Shown here piece after piece: positions 19,636 to 30,164 of a stretch of 64,000 nt of DNA. The notes beneath the pieces were generated by a model. The model made no database searches and was not told the origin of the DNA. It saw only the letters and a program-made list of their open reading frames with translations. Position 1 is the first letter of the stretch, and each line of letters begins with the position of its first letter. The DNA is from Methylobacillus caricis (GTDB taxonomy: Bacteria; Pseudomonadota; Gammaproteobacteria; Burkholderiales; Methylophilaceae), in NCBI RefSeq assembly GCF_020532705.1, contig NZ_JAJAVD010000001.1, positions 1,612,001-1,676,000 on the forward strand. Reading direction: 5' to 3'. The translations under genes were made by a program, and so were the position numbers.

Positions 19636-20799
19636 ATGGAATTTGAATACTGGTGGCTTCTCGCCCTACCGCTTTTTTTTACGTTAGGCTGGCTTGCGGC
19701 CCGGGTTGATATCAATCAACTGCTGACCGAGTCAACGGCCTTACCAGCAGCCTATTTCAAGGGCTTGAATTTCCTCATCAGCGATCAGCATGACAAGGCG
19801 ATTGAAGCTTTTATCGAAGCGGTACAAGCAAACGCAGAATCCATGGAGCTACACTTTGCCCTCGGCAGCCTGTTCCGGCGCCGGGGTGAAGTGGATCGTG
19901 CCATCCACCTGCACCTCAACCTGCTCGAGCGCAAGGAGCTTCCAGACCAGCAAAAACAGGCTGTCATGGCTGAGCTTGCCCAGGATTATCTCAAGGCAGG
20001 GCTGTTTGATCGTGCGGAAGAGCTATTCACCTCACTGCATGACAGCCGCTACAAACAGACAGCGCTCCGCGCCTTGCTGGAGATTTATATACGTGAGCGC
20101 GAATGGAACAACGCAATCAAAAGCGCGATTGAATTGGAACGCCTGTCCGGTATTTCTTTCCGTAAGGAAGTTGCCCAGTTTCACTGTGAGATTGCCATGA
20201 AGGCCATATTGGAGCATGACACGCACACTGCGCGCCACGCACTGGAAACAGCGATAGAAGCGGATAAGCGCTGCGTTCGTGCCAATATCATGCTGGGTGA
20301 CCTTGAAGCCGCCAATGGGACACATAAGCTTGCCATTTCCTATTGGAAGAGGATTGAGTTCCAGCAACCGGAATACCTGGGGCTGGTTGCCCCCAAGCTG
20401 CTCAGCAGTTACAAAGCGCAAGGCAATATGGAAGAAGGCATCGCCTTGCTCAAGGGATATTTACAGTCCTATAAATTGCCCTCTATCCTCAATCTGGTAT
20501 ATGAAACCACCTTGACCGAAGAAGGTCCTGCCAGTGCAGAAAAACTGGCGCGTGAAGAGCTCAGCCGAAAACCCAGCCTGCAGACATTGGATCAGTTCCT
20601 GCGCGCTCAATCCATGTTGGAGGATACCAATCAACAAGATACCCTGCTCATGCAGCAGACTGTACGCTATGCCATAGGCAATCGTAGCGCACACTACTGC
20701 GACCAGTGCGGCTTCCGTGCCCGTAACTTCCACTGGCAATGCCCGGCCTGCAATGCCTGGGAATCCCTATCTCCTGAGAGTAAAGAAGCTGCCGTATGA
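19636..20799 (+). CDS. lapB: Lipopolysaccharide assembly protein B, TPR and rubredoxin-like protein
   Basis: The ATG at 19636 ([11 protein letters not shown]) places a membrane anchor at residues 3-19, as in E. coli LapB/YciM. The body is made of tetratricopeptide repeats, for example [20 protein letters not shown] and [22 protein letters not shown]. The C-terminus holds a zinc or iron rubredoxin-type knuckle, CDQC and CPAC. LapB adapts FtsH to degrade LpxC and so sets LPS levels. Its stop overlaps the pyrF start by four bases, as in many relatives. Confidence 0.94.
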   Translation: MEFEYWWLLALPLFFTLGWLAARVDINQLLTESTALPAAYFKGLNFLISDQHDKAIEAFIEAVQANAESMELHFALGSLFRRRGEVDRAIHLHLNLLERKELPDQQKQAVMAELAQDYLKAGLFDRAEELFTSLHDSRYKQTALRALLEIYIREREWNNAIKSAIELERLSGISFRKEVAQFHCEIAMKAILEHDTHTARHALETAIEADKRCVRANIMLGDLEAANGTHKLAISYWKRIEFQQPEYLGLVAPKLLSSYKAQGNMEEGIALLKGYLQSYKLPSILNLVYETTLTEEGPASAEKLAREELSRKPSLQTLDQFLRAQSMLEDTNQQDTLLMQQTVRYAIGNRSAHYCDQCGFRARNFHWQCPACNAWESLSPESKEAAV

Positions 20800-21491
20800 C
20801 CGACCCCAAGATTATTGTTGCGCTCGACTATGCTGATTCTGCTAGTGCCCTCGCCCTCGCCAAGACACTTGATCCTGCACTTTGCCGCCTCAAGGTAGGC
20901 AAGGAACTCTTTACTGCGGCAGGACCTGAAATGGTACGACAGTTGGTCGATCAAGGCTTCGGGATATTCCTGGACCTGAAATTCCATGACATTCCCAATA
21001 CCGTTGCCAAGGCATGCGAAGCCGCGAGCAGGCTGGGGATATGGATGCTCAATGTCCATGCCTCGGGAGGCAACAAAATGATGGAGGCCGCCCGCGAAGG
21101 CGTCGCCCGCAGCGGCCACTCCCCGCGGCTAATTGCCGTCACTGTGCTGACTAGCATGAAGCAGGAAGATTTACAGCAAGTCGGTATCAGCATCCCGATT
21201 GAGCAACATGTACTGAACCTTGCCAACCTCACAAAGCAAGCAGGCCTGGATGGAGTGGTGTGCTCAGCACAGGAAGCACCTGTATTAAGACAGGCGCTCG
21301 GTCAGGATTTCTGTTTGGTCACCCCTGGCATCCGTCCCGCCGATGCCAGCCTGGATGATCAGTCTCGCGTAGTAACGCCAGCACAAGGCCTGAAACTGGG
21401 CTCCACCTACCTGGTGATTGGCCGCCCGATTACAAAAGCACATGACCCTCTGCAGGCGCTGCAAGCCATCAACACATCATTAAGCCATTAA
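20796..21491 (+). CDS. pyrF: Orotidine 5'-phosphate decarboxylase
   Basis: The 231-residue enzyme makes UMP from OMP, the last step of pyrimidine synthesis. The N-terminal [11 protein letters not shown] and the catalytic block [12 protein letters not shown] (about residues 60-71, with the D-x-K-x-x-D tetrad) are intact, and the C-terminal phosphate loop [10 protein letters not shown] and VIGRPITKA are present. It is coupled to lapB by an ATGA overlap. Confidence 0.97.
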   Translation: MTDPKIIVALDYADSASALALAKTLDPALCRLKVGKELFTAAGPEMVRQLVDQGFGIFLDLKFHDIPNTVAKACEAASRLGIWMLNVHASGGNKMMEAAREGVARSGHSPRLIAVTVLTSMKQEDLQQVGISIPIEQHVLNLANLTKQAGLDGVVCSAQEAPVLRQALGQDFCLVTPGIRPADASLDDQSRVVTPAQGLKLGSTYLVIGRPITKAHDPLQALQAINTSLSH

Positions 21492-21619
21492 AGGAATTAT
21501 TCACGCTTAATAATCATTATTATCCGTAGAACTTTTTTTGAATTAGCCGACATATGATATATCGCCTGCTTCATGCAGGTATATGCAGGTTTACATAACA
21601 CATTAGGTTCGGAGAAAAA

Positions 21620-21922
21620 ATGATGAAAAAATTGTTCCTGGTTTTTGTTATAGCATTCAGTTTCGCAATCAATGCTTTTGCTGCGGTAGATTTGAATTCC
21701 GCTTCTGTCACGGAACTGGAAACCGTGAAGGGAATAGGCCCGGCAAAAGCCCAGGCCATTATTGACTACCGTAAGGCTCATGGAGGCTTTAAATCAATTG
21801 ATGACCTGGACAATGTCAAGGGATTCGGCAAGAAAAGCGTAGACAATCTGCGTAGCGAAGTCACCGTAGGCAAGTCTGCCAAAGTCGAGAAACCTGCCAA
21901 ATCCGATAAGAAATCAAACTAA
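21620..21922 (+). CDS. ComEA-like exported helix-hairpin-helix DNA-binding protein
   Basis: The 100-residue protein has a signal peptide (cleavage near residue 22, NAFAA) and then two helix-hairpin-helix motifs, [17 protein letters not shown] and [12 protein letters not shown], with the family opener [12 protein letters not shown]. The tail is Lys-rich. Such periplasmic ComEA proteins bind incoming DNA during natural uptake. The gene has a good GGAG ribosome site and stands alone, with a bidirectional terminator shared with metG. Confidence 0.9.
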   Translation: MMKKLFLVFVIAFSFAINAFAAVDLNSASVTELETVKGIGPAKAQAIIDYRKAHGGFKSIDDLDNVKGFGKKSVDNLRSEVTVGKSAKVEKPAKSDKKSN

Positions 21923-21943
21923 ATCACAAATTGACTGAAAAAT

Positions 21944-21970
21944 AAAAGCCCCAGTGGGGCTTTTATTTAA
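21944..21970. terminator. Bidirectional terminator between comEA-like gene and metG
   Basis: AAAAGCCCC and GGGGCTTTT flank a three-base loop, with T-rich tails on both strands. It serves the rightward gene ending at 21922 and the leftward gene ending at 21987. Confidence 0.9.
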
Positions 21971-21986
21971 GCGGAGCAAGTCAAGG

Positions 21987-24044
21987 CTATTTCACACGCA
22001 TACCAGGCTGGGCACCGCTATCCGGACCGAGTATGAACGGCCCACCGCGCTCATCACTGGCTGCAAGCACCATACCTTCAGACAAACCGAACTTCATCTT
22101 GCGCGGTGCCAGGTTAGCCACCATGACGGTCAACCGCCCCTTGAGGGTTTCCGGGTCATAGGCAGACTTAATGCCTGCAAACACCTGCCGCGTCCTTTCT
22201 TCGCCAATATCCAAAGTCAACTTGAGCAACTTTTCAGCGCCCTCTACATGTTCAGCATTGGCAATACGTGCAATACGCAAGTCAACCTTGGTAAAGTCAT
22301 CAATCGAGATGTAATCATCTCCTGCTGCTTTGGCTTGAGTATCCGCGGCGGCAGGCGTTGCAGCAGGGACATTGCCAGCATCTTGCTTCAAAGATTCCTT
22401 GTTGGCCTCAATCATTGCTTCTACCTGCTTGGGGTCTATCCGCGTCACTAAATGTTGGTAAGGCTTGATGCTATGGCCTGGCGGCAAGGTTTGATTAACA
22501 TCAGCCCAGGCCAGGGGGCTGATATTCAGAAAATCTTCAATTGCACTGGCAAGGCCCGGCAGCACCGGCTTGAGATAAAGTGTCAACAAGCGGAACATTT
22601 CCAGGGAGGCCGAGCATACTTGATGCAACTCAGCCTCACGTCCATCCTGCTTGGCCAATTCCCATGGCGCATGTTCAGCCACATAGCCATTTGCTTTGTC
22701 TGCCAATGCCATAATCTCACGCAAGGCGCGGCCAGAATCACGGCTTTCCAGACTTGCATGGATGGACTCAGCAGCAGCTCGCAACTCGTTGATCACGACA
22801 TTGTCATCAATCGCGGCAAGCTTGCCTTCGAAACGCTTGCTGATAAAACCCGCGGTACGGCTGGCAATATTGATGTACTTGCCAACCAGGTCGCTATTGA
22901 CGCGCGCGATAAAGTCCTCAAGGCTGAGGTCTATATCTTCCATGGTGCCATTGAGCTTGGCCGCATAGTAATAGCGCAGGTATTCCGGGTTCTTCACATG
23001 CTCAAGATAGCTACGCGCCGTGATGAAGGTTCCTCGCGACTTGGACATTTTCTCGCCATTGACCGTCAGGAAACCATGGGCAAATACCTTGGTCGGCGTG
23101 CGATAGCCAGAATACTGCAGCGTGGCTGGCCAGAACAAGGCATGAAAATACAAAATGTCCTTGCCGATGAAATGGTAAAGCTCGGTCTTGGAATCCGCCT
23201 TCCAGTACTCGTCAAAATCCAGCCCAATTCTATCGCTCAGGTTCTTGAAACTAGCCATGTAACCGATAGGTGCATCCAGCCAGACATAAAAATACTTGCC
23301 TGGCGCATCAGGAATTTCAAAGCCGAAATAAGGCGCATCACGCGAAATATCCCAATCGGACAAGCCAGAACCAAACCACTCACCCATCTTGTTGGCCGCT
23401 TCAGCCTGCAAGGTACCTGAGCGTGTCCATTGCTTGAGAAATTCTTCACACTCGCTCAGCTTGAAGAAGTAATGCTCGGTTTCCTTGCGCACAGGCGTAG
23501 CACCCGATACTGCTGAATACGGATTGATCAGTTCAGTCGGGCTATAGGTGGTGCCACAGACCTCACAGGAATCGCCATATTGATCCTTGGCATGACACTT
23601 CGGGCATTCGCCCTTGATGAAACGGTCCGGCAGGAACATGTTCTTGACCGGGTCGTAATATTGCTCAATGGTACGGGTGGCTATCTTGTCATTGGCCCTG
23701 AGTTCTCGATAAATTCGGCTGGATAACTCGCGATTTTCCTCCGAGTTGGTTGAATAATAGTTGTCAAACTCGATCAGGAAATCAGAAAAATCTGCATAGT
23801 GTTCGTTATGTACACGGGCAATCAGCTCTTCCGGCGTAATGCCCTCTTTCTCGGCGCGCAGCATGATGGGAGTGCCATGAGTATCGTCCGCACATACATA
23901 GTGCACTGTATGGCCCTGCATCTTCTGAAAACGCACCCAGATATCACTCTGCACATACTCGACCATATGCCCCAGGTGAATACTGCCATTGGCATAAGGC
24001 AAAGCTGAGGTAACGAGGATTTTACGTGACGCATTTTCAGACAT
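21987..24044 (-). CDS. metG: Methionyl-tRNA synthetase
   Basis: The 685-residue enzyme charges tRNA-Met. It has the class I HIGH-type motif HLGH (about residues 23-26), a zinc knuckle CPKC with CEVC (about 145-161), the KMSKS motif in [10 protein letters not shown] (about 332-341), the anticodon-binding helical domain, and a C-terminal tRNA-binding EMAP/Trbp111 domain beginning near FTKVDLRIA. This is the long, dimeric form of the enzyme. It is divergent from apbC. Confidence 0.97.
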   Translation of the reverse strand: MSENASRKILVTSALPYANGSIHLGHMVEYVQSDIWVRFQKMQGHTVHYVCADDTHGTPIMLRAEKEGITPEELIARVHNEHYADFSDFLIEFDNYYSTNSEENRELSSRIYRELRANDKIATRTIEQYYDPVKNMFLPDRFIKGECPKCHAKDQYGDSCEVCGTTYSPTELINPYSAVSGATPVRKETEHYFFKLSECEEFLKQWTRSGTLQAEAANKMGEWFGSGLSDWDISRDAPYFGFEIPDAPGKYFYVWLDAPIGYMASFKNLSDRIGLDFDEYWKADSKTELYHFIGKDILYFHALFWPATLQYSGYRTPTKVFAHGFLTVNGEKMSKSRGTFITARSYLEHVKNPEYLRYYYAAKLNGTMEDIDLSLEDFIARVNSDLVGKYINIASRTAGFISKRFEGKLAAIDDNVVINELRAAAESIHASLESRDSGRALREIMALADKANGYVAEHAPWELAKQDGREAELHQVCSASLEMFRLLTLYLKPVLPGLASAIEDFLNISPLAWADVNQTLPPGHSIKPYQHLVTRIDPKQVEAMIEANKESLKQDAGNVPAATPAAADTQAKAAGDDYISIDDFTKVDLRIARIANAEHVEGAEKLLKLTLDIGEERTRQVFAGIKSAYDPETLKGRLTVMVANLAPRKMKFGLSEGMVLAASDERGGPFILGPDSGAQPGMRVK

Positions 24045-24164
24045 AATGGAATCGCAGGCATTCAGACAATGTAATCCTGCATTTTAGCAAACTGAAGCCG
24101 TTTCACATAAGCAATCCGCATGCGCTAGAATGGTTACATTCAGAATTTGCAGGAAATCTCCCTC

Positions 24165-25253
24165 ATGGCGCTTATGGAATCCCAGGTTCAGGACATACTC
24201 AGGACGGTGACAGACCCAAACACCGGCAAGGATTTTCTCAGTAGCAAGGCGGTACGCAACATCCAGATCAATGGCAACCATGTTGCTGTCGATATCGTGC
24301 TGGATTATCCGGCCAATAGCATATTCGGTGAAATCAGGCGCCAGGTTGAAACAGCGCTGAAAACCCTGCCCGATGTCAGCAATGTCTCCGTTGGTGTCAC
24401 TAGCCGCATCGTTTCGCACAAGGTGCAACGTGGCATACAACTGCTCCCCAACGTTAAAAACATCATTGCGGTCGCCTCAGGCAAGGGCGGTGTGGGCAAA
24501 TCCACCACTGCAGTCAATCTGGCACTGGCATTAGCCGCTGAGGGTGCGCGCGTGGGCATCCTGGATGCAGATATTTACGGTCCATCACAACCACAAATGC
24601 TAGGAATTAGCGGCAGACCGGACAGCACAGATGGCAAAAGCATGGAGCCACTGGAGCGCTATGGCCTGCAAGCCATGTCTATCGGCTTCCTGGTAGATAT
24701 GGATACCCCCATGGTCTGGCGTGGCCCGATGGTGGTCGGTGCACTGGAACAACTACTGCGCGATACGCGCTGGAAGGATCTGGACTATCTGGTCATTGAC
24801 CTGCCGCCGGGCACTGGTGATATTCAGCTCACGCTCTCGCAGAAAGTTCCTGTCACTGGCGCCATCATTGTGACCACCCCACAGGACATCGCCCTGCTGG
24901 ATGCCCGCAAGGGGCTGAAGATGTTTGAAAAAGTCGGCATTCCCATCTTAGGGATAGTGGAGAACATGAGCACCCACGTCTGCTCCCAATGTGGTCATGA
25001 GGAACACATCTTTGGCGCTGGCGGAGCAGAACGCATGTGCCAGGACTACAAGACCGAGCTATTGGGCAGCCTGCCTCTGGATATTCGCATCCGCGAACAG
25101 ACCGATGGCGGCAAACCTACGGTAGTCGCAGAACCGGACAGCGCTATTGCAGCCACCTACAGACAGATTGCCCGCACCACGGCGATCAAACTGGCCCAGC
25201 TCAGTCAGGATTACAGCAGTAAGTTCCCGAACATTGTGATTCAGAACACATAA
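24165..25253 (+). CDS. apbC: Iron-sulfur cluster carrier protein (Mrp/ApbC family)
   Basis: I chose the ATG at 24165 (MALMESQ), giving 362 residues, because an AGGAAA ribosome site lies upstream; an in-frame TTG at 24147 is weaker. The N-terminus is a MIP18/DUF59 domain and the rest is a P-loop ATPase with a deviant Walker A, GKGGVGKSTTAVN. The CSQC motif (about residues 270-273) is the metal cluster site. The protein loads Fe-S clusters onto target enzymes. The metG neighbour on the other strand is a common arrangement. Confidence 0.94.
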   Translation: MALMESQVQDILRTVTDPNTGKDFLSSKAVRNIQINGNHVAVDIVLDYPANSIFGEIRRQVETALKTLPDVSNVSVGVTSRIVSHKVQRGIQLLPNVKNIIAVASGKGGVGKSTTAVNLALALAAEGARVGILDADIYGPSQPQMLGISGRPDSTDGKSMEPLERYGLQAMSIGFLVDMDTPMVWRGPMVVGALEQLLRDTRWKDLDYLVIDLPPGTGDIQLTLSQKVPVTGAIIVTTPQDIALLDARKGLKMFEKVGIPILGIVENMSTHVCSQCGHEEHIFGAGGAERMCQDYKTELLGSLPLDIRIREQTDGGKPTVVAEPDSAIAATYRQIARTTAIKLAQLSQDYSSKFPNIVIQNT

Positions 25254-25276
25254 CAGCCAAAATTAAGACCATAACA

Positions 25277-25310
25277 AAGCCCACGCGGGAAACCGTGGGC
25301 TTAATGGTTT
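25277..25310. terminator. Hairpin between convergent apbC and lipoprotein gene
   Basis: AAGCCCACG and CGTGGGCTT pair across an eight-base loop. On the reverse strand the tail is TTTGTT, on the forward strand TTAATGGTTT, so it may stop both genes, the leftward one better. Confidence 0.6.
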
Positions 25311-25322
25311 GCAATAGTACAA

Positions 25323-25928
25323 TTACTTCCTGCTAGTAGTGACTGGGACCACATCGGCACTACCAGTCGGCCCACCTACCGCAGTTTCGTAATTATTCCG
25401 TGCATATGTAATCATCAATTCGCTAATGCGAGTCGTCATATTGCGATCCGTACCACCCAATGAATAAGCCGCCCCCATTGCGTTAGCGCGCTGGTAGAAC
25501 ACAGGTTCGGCAATCACTTTGCCAGTGTCAGCCTCGGTATAACGCACTTTCATGACAATCGCTGAACTGCCGGCAAGCGCCCCCGCAAGAATACGCCCTG
25601 CAGTGCCCACCAGCTTCACATCGCTACAGATTGGTTCTATCACCAATTTACGCATTCCATTGGAGTTCTTGCTATTCCAGTCCTTCACAATCGGCCCCAA
25701 CTTCCAATTCAGTTGGCCTTGAACATCGGTTAAGACGACATCAGCGCCATGTTGCTTGGCACAATCCTCAGCAGTATTGATAGGTTTCAACTCAAAGCTT
25801 GAGAATTTCGAGAATGGCTCAAGCGGGGCAGGATTCTGCGCAATGGTCGGCGTACGCACATTCGTAGCACAGCCAGCGGTAACCATTGCTGCCATGAGGA
25901 GAGTGATGGTAAAGCATCTTGATTTCAT
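25323..25928 (-). CDS. DUF4410-like lipoprotein
   Basis: This 201-residue protein has a lipobox VTAGC (lipid Cys at residue 19). The middle holds DVVLTDVQGQL and a hydrophobic Gly/Ala-rich segment AGRILAGALAGSSAIVMKVRY, the pattern of the DUF4410 lipoprotein group, ending in a helix with MITYARNNYE. No function is known for the family. Two Cys residues (in EDCAKQH and EPICSD) might form a disulfide. The gene is alone between apbC (convergent) and pgl. Confidence 0.78.
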   Translation of the reverse strand: MKSRCFTITLLMAAMVTAGCATNVRTPTIAQNPAPLEPFSKFSSFELKPINTAEDCAKQHGADVVLTDVQGQLNWKLGPIVKDWNSKNSNGMRKLVIEPICSDVKLVGTAGRILAGALAGSSAIVMKVRYTEADTGKVIAEPVFYQRANAMGAAYSLGGTDRNMTTRISELMITYARNNYETAVGGPTGSADVVPVTTSRK

Positions 25929-26120
25929 ATTATTTTTCTAAATCCTGAAAGAAAGTACACATTGATCATGCGCCGGGTTATCACGCGGATGCCAGCACAT
26001 ATTCAATGAACTTCAACAACACATGCATGGCTCCGCCTGAAAATCTCGGCACACAATTTAAGGCACGGTCGGGGCATTGACCAGCCGCATCATGCGTACA
26101 GGTCCATTAACGCTAAAACG

Positions 26121-26828
26121 TTAGAGGTTCACCCCAAAAATATAGACATCCACACCGTTTTTAGGTCTGATCAAACTGGCAGGGATATCCACTCCTTTAC
26201 GCCAGTTATCTACAGCTTCCTGTTTGCCTGCCCCGGTAACAAAGAACACCACTTCACGTGCTTTACTCAAAAAGCCTGCACTGACGGAAACACGCTCAAG
26301 CGGTGGCTTGGGCGCATCGAACACCGGCACTGCGGCCTGGCTGTCATCCCAGCTATGTCCAGGGAACAAGCTGGCCGTGTGGCCATCTTCTCCCAACCCC
26401 AACAAGACCAGATCAAACTCGTTAACTGCAGCCAGAGTCTCGCTATATGCGGCGGCGGCATCAACCGGGCCGCGCTCTGCAGGGATATCATGGATATGGG
26501 CAGAAGGAATGGCAACGTGCTTGAGCCAGGCTTCATGGGCCATCAGACTGTTGCGTTCCTCATGATCCGGGGGCAGGCAACGGTCATCGCCGTAATACAC
26601 GTGCCATTTGCTCCAGTCAGTATCAATGTCAGGTAACATCTGATACACGCTCTTGGGGGTGCTGCCCCCAGCAAGTACGATGCTGAATTTGTCATAACGG
26701 GCTATCGCATTCTTTGCAGCTTCTTCAATGTGGCGCACAGCGCTGCTATAAAGCGCTTCCTGGGCAGTAAAAACCTGCCATCGGCTCACCTGGCCATTAA
26801 TTACCAGGGACTGTGTTGTATTTTGCAT
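26121..26828 (-). CDS. pgl: 6-phosphogluconolactonase
   Basis: The 235-residue enzyme hydrolyses 6-phosphogluconolactone to 6-phosphogluconate. It shows the family blocks LAGGSTPKSVYQ (about residues 52-63), WHVYYGDDRCLPPDHEERNS (about 76-95), and LLGLGEDGHTASLFPG (about 140-155). It is divergent from gndA, from which zwf follows, so the three enzymes of the oxidative pentose phosphate route sit together. In RuMP-cycle methylotrophs this route oxidises formaldehyde carbon to CO2. Confidence 0.95.
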   Translation of the reverse strand: MQNTTQSLVINGQVSRWQVFTAQEALYSSAVRHIEEAAKNAIARYDKFSIVLAGGSTPKSVYQMLPDIDTDWSKWHVYYGDDRCLPPDHEERNSLMAHEAWLKHVAIPSAHIHDIPAERGPVDAAAAYSETLAAVNEFDLVLLGLGEDGHTASLFPGHSWDDSQAAVPVFDAPKPPLERVSVSAGFLSKAREVVFFVTGAGKQEAVDNWRKGVDIPASLIRPKNGVDVYIFGVNL

Positions 26829-26849
26829 GATGTAAAACCTTCACGTTAT

Positions 26850-26883
26850 AATTATCAAGTTACACGCTGATCTTAATTATCAA
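26850..26883. promoter_or_regulatory. Two AATTATCAA repeats in the pgl-gndA divergent promoter region
   Basis: The 9-mer is at 26850-26858 and 26875-26883, 25 bp apart, and a third copy lies at 27920-27928 just before zwf. The last two copies share a tenth base, C. They may be sites for a shared regulator. Confidence 0.4.
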
Positions 26884-26952
26884 CTAAGTTCATCTTACCC
26901 CAAAAGTCTTACCCAAAAGGAAGATGGCATTATCCTCATCAAGGAAAACCCA

Positions 26953-27864
26953 ATGAAACTCGCAATGATAGGTCTTGGAAAAATGGGTGGCAACATGACT
27001 CGCCGCCTCCTGAAACATGGTATTGAAGTGGTTGGCTTCGATTTCAATCAAGATACCGTGAATCAGATTTCTCTGGCCAATGGCATGATCCCGGCAAACT
27101 CTGTAGAAGATGCGATTGCAAAACTGTCTAGTGAACAACAAAAAATTGTCTGGCTCATGCTGCCAAGCGGTGATATTACCGAAAACCAGATCAAAGACCT
27201 GGTTCCCTTGCTGAACAAGGGCGACATTATTGTCGACGGCGGTAACTCGAATTACAAACACAGTCAGCGGCGTGGTGCCTTTTTGGCGGAACATGGCATT
27301 CATTTTGTCGACTGCGGTACTTCTGGCGGCATCTGGGGGCTGGAAAATGGCTACTGCCTGATGTACGGGGGAGCCAAAGAAGCAGCTGATGTACTTGAGC
27401 CGATTGCCAAGGCACTTACTCATGAAGACCGTGGCTGGGCACACGTAGGCCCCGTCGGTTCCGGCCATTTCACCAAGATGATACACAATGGTATTGAATA
27501 CGGCATGATGCAGGCATTTGCTGAAGGCCTGGACTTATTGAAGGGCAAGGAAGAATTTGGCCTGGACTTGGCTCAGATCACTGAACTCTGGCGTCATGGT
27601 TCCGTTGTCCGTAGCTGGCTGCTGGACTTGACGGCAGAAGCATTGGCTCATGACCAGGAGCTGTCCTCGATTGTCCCGTATGTCGCAGACTCAGGCGAAG
27701 GCCGCTGGACTGTGGTGGAAGCCGTAGATCAAGGCGTGGCAGCTCCGGTACTGACCGTGGCATTGCAAGCACGTTTCAGAAGCCAGGATTCCAAAGGCTA
27801 TAGCTACAAACTGCTGTCCCTGATGCGTAATGCATTTGGCGGTCACGCAGTTAAAACCAAGTAA
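26953..27864 (+). CDS. gndA: 6-phosphogluconate dehydrogenase, decarboxylating (short, probably NAD-dependent form)
   Basis: The 303-residue enzyme turns 6-phosphogluconate into ribulose 5-phosphate and CO2. It is the short YqeC/GntZ-type form, not the 470-residue NADP form. The nucleotide motif GLGKMGGNM starts at residue 7, IVDGGNSNYK is near 92-101, the catalytic GTSGGIWG is near 121-128, and HFTKMIHNGIEYG is near 170-182. The acidic residue in GFDFN after the second strand suggests NAD use. It has a strong AAGGAAA ribosome site and is followed by zwf. Confidence 0.95.
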   Translation: MKLAMIGLGKMGGNMTRRLLKHGIEVVGFDFNQDTVNQISLANGMIPANSVEDAIAKLSSEQQKIVWLMLPSGDITENQIKDLVPLLNKGDIIVDGGNSNYKHSQRRGAFLAEHGIHFVDCGTSGGIWGLENGYCLMYGGAKEAADVLEPIAKALTHEDRGWAHVGPVGSGHFTKMIHNGIEYGMMQAFAEGLDLLKGKEEFGLDLAQITELWRHGSVVRSWLLDLTAEALAHDQELSSIVPYVADSGEGRWTVVEAVDQGVAAPVLTVALQARFRSQDSKGYSYKLLSLMRNAFGGHAVKTK

Positions 27865-27873
27865 AGGCATCAC

Positions 27874-27910
27874 ATGCAGAACCTCATGCCTGGCGTATGA
27901 TGTTCTGCAT
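27874..27910 (+). repeat. Hairpin in the gndA-zwf spacer
   Basis: ATGCAGAAC (27874-27882) pairs with GTTCTGCAT (27902-27910), and the stem can extend four more pairs after one mismatch. No T-run follows, so it looks like an mRNA stabilising or processing element rather than a terminator. Confidence 0.65.
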
Positions 27911-27948
27911 CTATCTCCAAATTATCAACATTACTTAGAGAATACTGA

Positions 27949-29427
27949 ATGAAAGTCATAGACCCTTGTACACTTGTGCTGTTTGGTGCCAGTGGCAATC
28001 TTTCCCGTATCAAGCTCATGCCTGGCTTGTTCCGCCTGGATCAGGCCGGACGCCTGCCGGAAAAAATGACCATCTTGTCCGTAGGCCGTGGCCAAGTTGC
28101 CCGTGAAGACTGGCTAGCCGACATCAAGGGCATGCTGGATGCTAAGTTTCCCAAAGGTTATGACCAGGCAGTATTCAAGCGTTTTATCGAACGCCATCAG
28201 TATCACGCCAACCCGCCTGATGACAAAGATGCATTCAACCGTCTCAAGGCAACACTTTCTAATGAATCGATTTTCCCGCAAAACCTGGCTTATTTCCTGT
28301 CCGTGCGCCCTTCCGACTTTGCCACCATCGTCGAGCAGTTGGCTGCAGTCGGCCTGACCCAGGAAGACAAGTACTGGCGCCGTGTCGTAGTCGAGAAGCC
28401 ATTCGGCACCGACCTCAAGTCCGCACAGGAACTGCAATCCTCGATCACCAAACACCTCAAGGAAAGCCAGATCTACCGGATCGACCACTACCTCGGCAAA
28501 TCCGCATTGCAGAACATCATGCTGCAACGCTTTGCCAACGCAGTGCTGGAACCACTCTGGAACAACCAGTACATTGATCATGTGCAAATCACCAATACAG
28601 AGCAACTTGGTGTAGGCGAACGTACCCAATTCTACGATGCGACCGGTGCCCTGCGTGACATGATCCAGAGTCACGTGCTGCAAACCCTGGCTCTCACCGC
28701 GATGGAGCAGCCAGCATCGCTTAGCCCGGACGACATCCGTGCGGAAAAGATCAAGGTACTCGAGGCGATTCGTCCCATCCCAGTCAACGAACTGGAAAAA
28801 AATGCTTTCCGCGCGCAATATTCCGCAGGCGAAGTCAAGGGAGAAAAAGTCCCGGGTTACCTGGAGGAACTTGGCGACAACGGCAGCGTGGTGGAAACCT
28901 ATGCCGCCCTCAAGCTATTTATCGACAATCCGCGCTGGAAAGGCGTGCCGTTCTATATCCGCACAGCCAAGCGCCTGCATGAAGCCGACACCCGCATCTC
29001 CATCCGTTTCAAGAAGGCCCCGCTGCAACTGGGCAACGGCCAAGACCAAAACTGGCTGATTATCGGCATCCAGCCACGTGAATGCATCAAGCTGGAAATC
29101 CAGTCCAAGATTCCAGGACTGGATATCGCAACACGCACTATCCAACTGGATGCCGCCAATCGTCAGGACGGCGATGAAAGCATTGACGCTTACGAGGCGC
29201 TCCTGCTCAACTTGATGGAAGGCGATAATTCCCTTTACCTCCATATCAGCGAAGTAGAAGCGCAATGGCGCTTGGTTGACCCGGTGATTGAAGCCTGGGC
29301 AAAGGATCGCAAGCCTGTACACCAATATCCTGCCGGCAGCAGCGACCCGGAAGCTTCCAAGGTCATCTTTGAACATGAAGACCAGTTCTGGCGCTACAGC
29401 ATTGAGCTGGGTGGCGATAAAAAGTAA
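27949..29427 (+). CDS. zwf: Glucose-6-phosphate 1-dehydrogenase
   Basis: The 492-residue enzyme oxidises glucose 6-phosphate to 6-phosphogluconolactone. It has the N-terminal [16 protein letters not shown] block (residues 12-27), the active-site RIDHYLGK motif (about residues 178-185) and the VEKPFG loop (about 149-154). The position of Arg/Lys in the coenzyme loop does not let me decide NAD against NADP use. It follows gndA by 84 bases and ends in a strong terminator, so gndA-zwf is probably one transcription unit. Confidence 0.96.
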   Translation: MKVIDPCTLVLFGASGNLSRIKLMPGLFRLDQAGRLPEKMTILSVGRGQVAREDWLADIKGMLDAKFPKGYDQAVFKRFIERHQYHANPPDDKDAFNRLKATLSNESIFPQNLAYFLSVRPSDFATIVEQLAAVGLTQEDKYWRRVVVEKPFGTDLKSAQELQSSITKHLKESQIYRIDHYLGKSALQNIMLQRFANAVLEPLWNNQYIDHVQITNTEQLGVGERTQFYDATGALRDMIQSHVLQTLALTAMEQPASLSPDDIRAEKIKVLEAIRPIPVNELEKNAFRAQYSAGEVKGEKVPGYLEELGDNGSVVETYAALKLFIDNPRWKGVPFYIRTAKRLHEADTRISIRFKKAPLQLGNGQDQNWLIIGIQPRECIKLEIQSKIPGLDIATRTIQLDAANRQDGDESIDAYEALLLNLMEGDNSLYLHISEVEAQWRLVDPVIEAWAKDRKPVHQYPAGSSDPEASKVIFEHEDQFWRYSIELGGDKK

Positions 29428-29446
29428 TTCCTTTTCATAACAACCC

Positions 29447-29475
29447 AAAGCGGAGTGAATGCACTCCGCTTTTTG
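29447..29475 (+). terminator. Rho-independent terminator after zwf
   Basis: AAAGCGGAGTG pairs with CACTCCGCTTT around a short loop, followed by a T-rich tail. It lies 20 bases past the zwf stop and closes the gndA-zwf unit. Confidence 0.92.
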
Positions 29476-29498
29476 TCTTTCCAGCGAAAGAGAACACA

Positions 29499-30065
29499 AT
29501 GAGCATTAAGTCCGACAAATGGATACGCCGCATGGCCGAGCAGCACGGTATGATAGAGCCGTTCGAGCCTACCCTGATCCGTGAGGTCAATGGCCAGAAG
29601 ATCGTTTCATACGGCACTTCCAGTTACGGTTACGATATTCGTTGTGCCAATGAATTCAAGGTATTCACCAATATCAACAGCACTATCGTTGATCCCAAGA
29701 ATTTTGACCCAAACTCATTTGTGGAGTTTGATAGCGATTATTGCATCATTCCCCCCAATTCTTTCGCCTTGGCCCGCACTGTTGAGTATTTCCGTATTCC
29801 GCGCAGCGTACTCACCGTGTGCCTTGGTAAATCCACTTATGCGCGTTGCGGCATCATAGTGAATGTCACCCCATTTGAACCTGAGTGGGAAGGATATGTC
29901 ACATTGGAGTTCAGCAACACTACCCCGCTTCCAGCCAAAATTTATGCCGGTGAAGGCTGTGCCCAGGTGTTGTTCCTGGAGTCGGACGAGGAATGCGAAA
30001 CTTCCTATAAGGATCGCGGCGGCAAGTATCAGGGCCAGGTTGGCGTGACCCTGCCAAAGATCTGA
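29499..30065 (+). CDS. dcd: dCTP deaminase
   Basis: The 188-residue enzyme deaminates dCTP to dUTP for thymidylate synthesis. Family motifs are [15 protein letters not shown] (about residues 36-50), [12 protein letters not shown] (about 108-119), [20 protein letters not shown] (about 121-140) and the C-terminal [12 protein letters not shown]. It is preceded by a GAAAGAGAA ribosome site and followed by a decarboxylase gene, a common neighbour pair in Betaproteobacteria. Confidence 0.96.
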   Translation: MSIKSDKWIRRMAEQHGMIEPFEPTLIREVNGQKIVSYGTSSYGYDIRCANEFKVFTNINSTIVDPKNFDPNSFVEFDSDYCIIPPNSFALARTVEYFRIPRSVLTVCLGKSTYARCGIIVNVTPFEPEWEGYVTLEFSNTTPLPAKIYAGEGCAQVLFLESDEECETSYKDRGGKYQGQVGVTLPKI

Positions 30066-30164
30066 TTTACCACACGAGCACTCAATTGGCTTTTAGCCAT
30101 ATCAAGCACAATTGAGTGTGTTATATTCCGCTTTTTTAAATCCAGGCAGCCTTCAGGAGGCCTC

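Noticed and set aside
21497-21530. Fur-box-like AT-rich sequence after pyrF
   Set aside because: It matches the Fur consensus at only about 12 of 19 positions and no iron gene follows.
22452-23420. Forward 322-codon open frame
   Set aside because: Antisense to metG.
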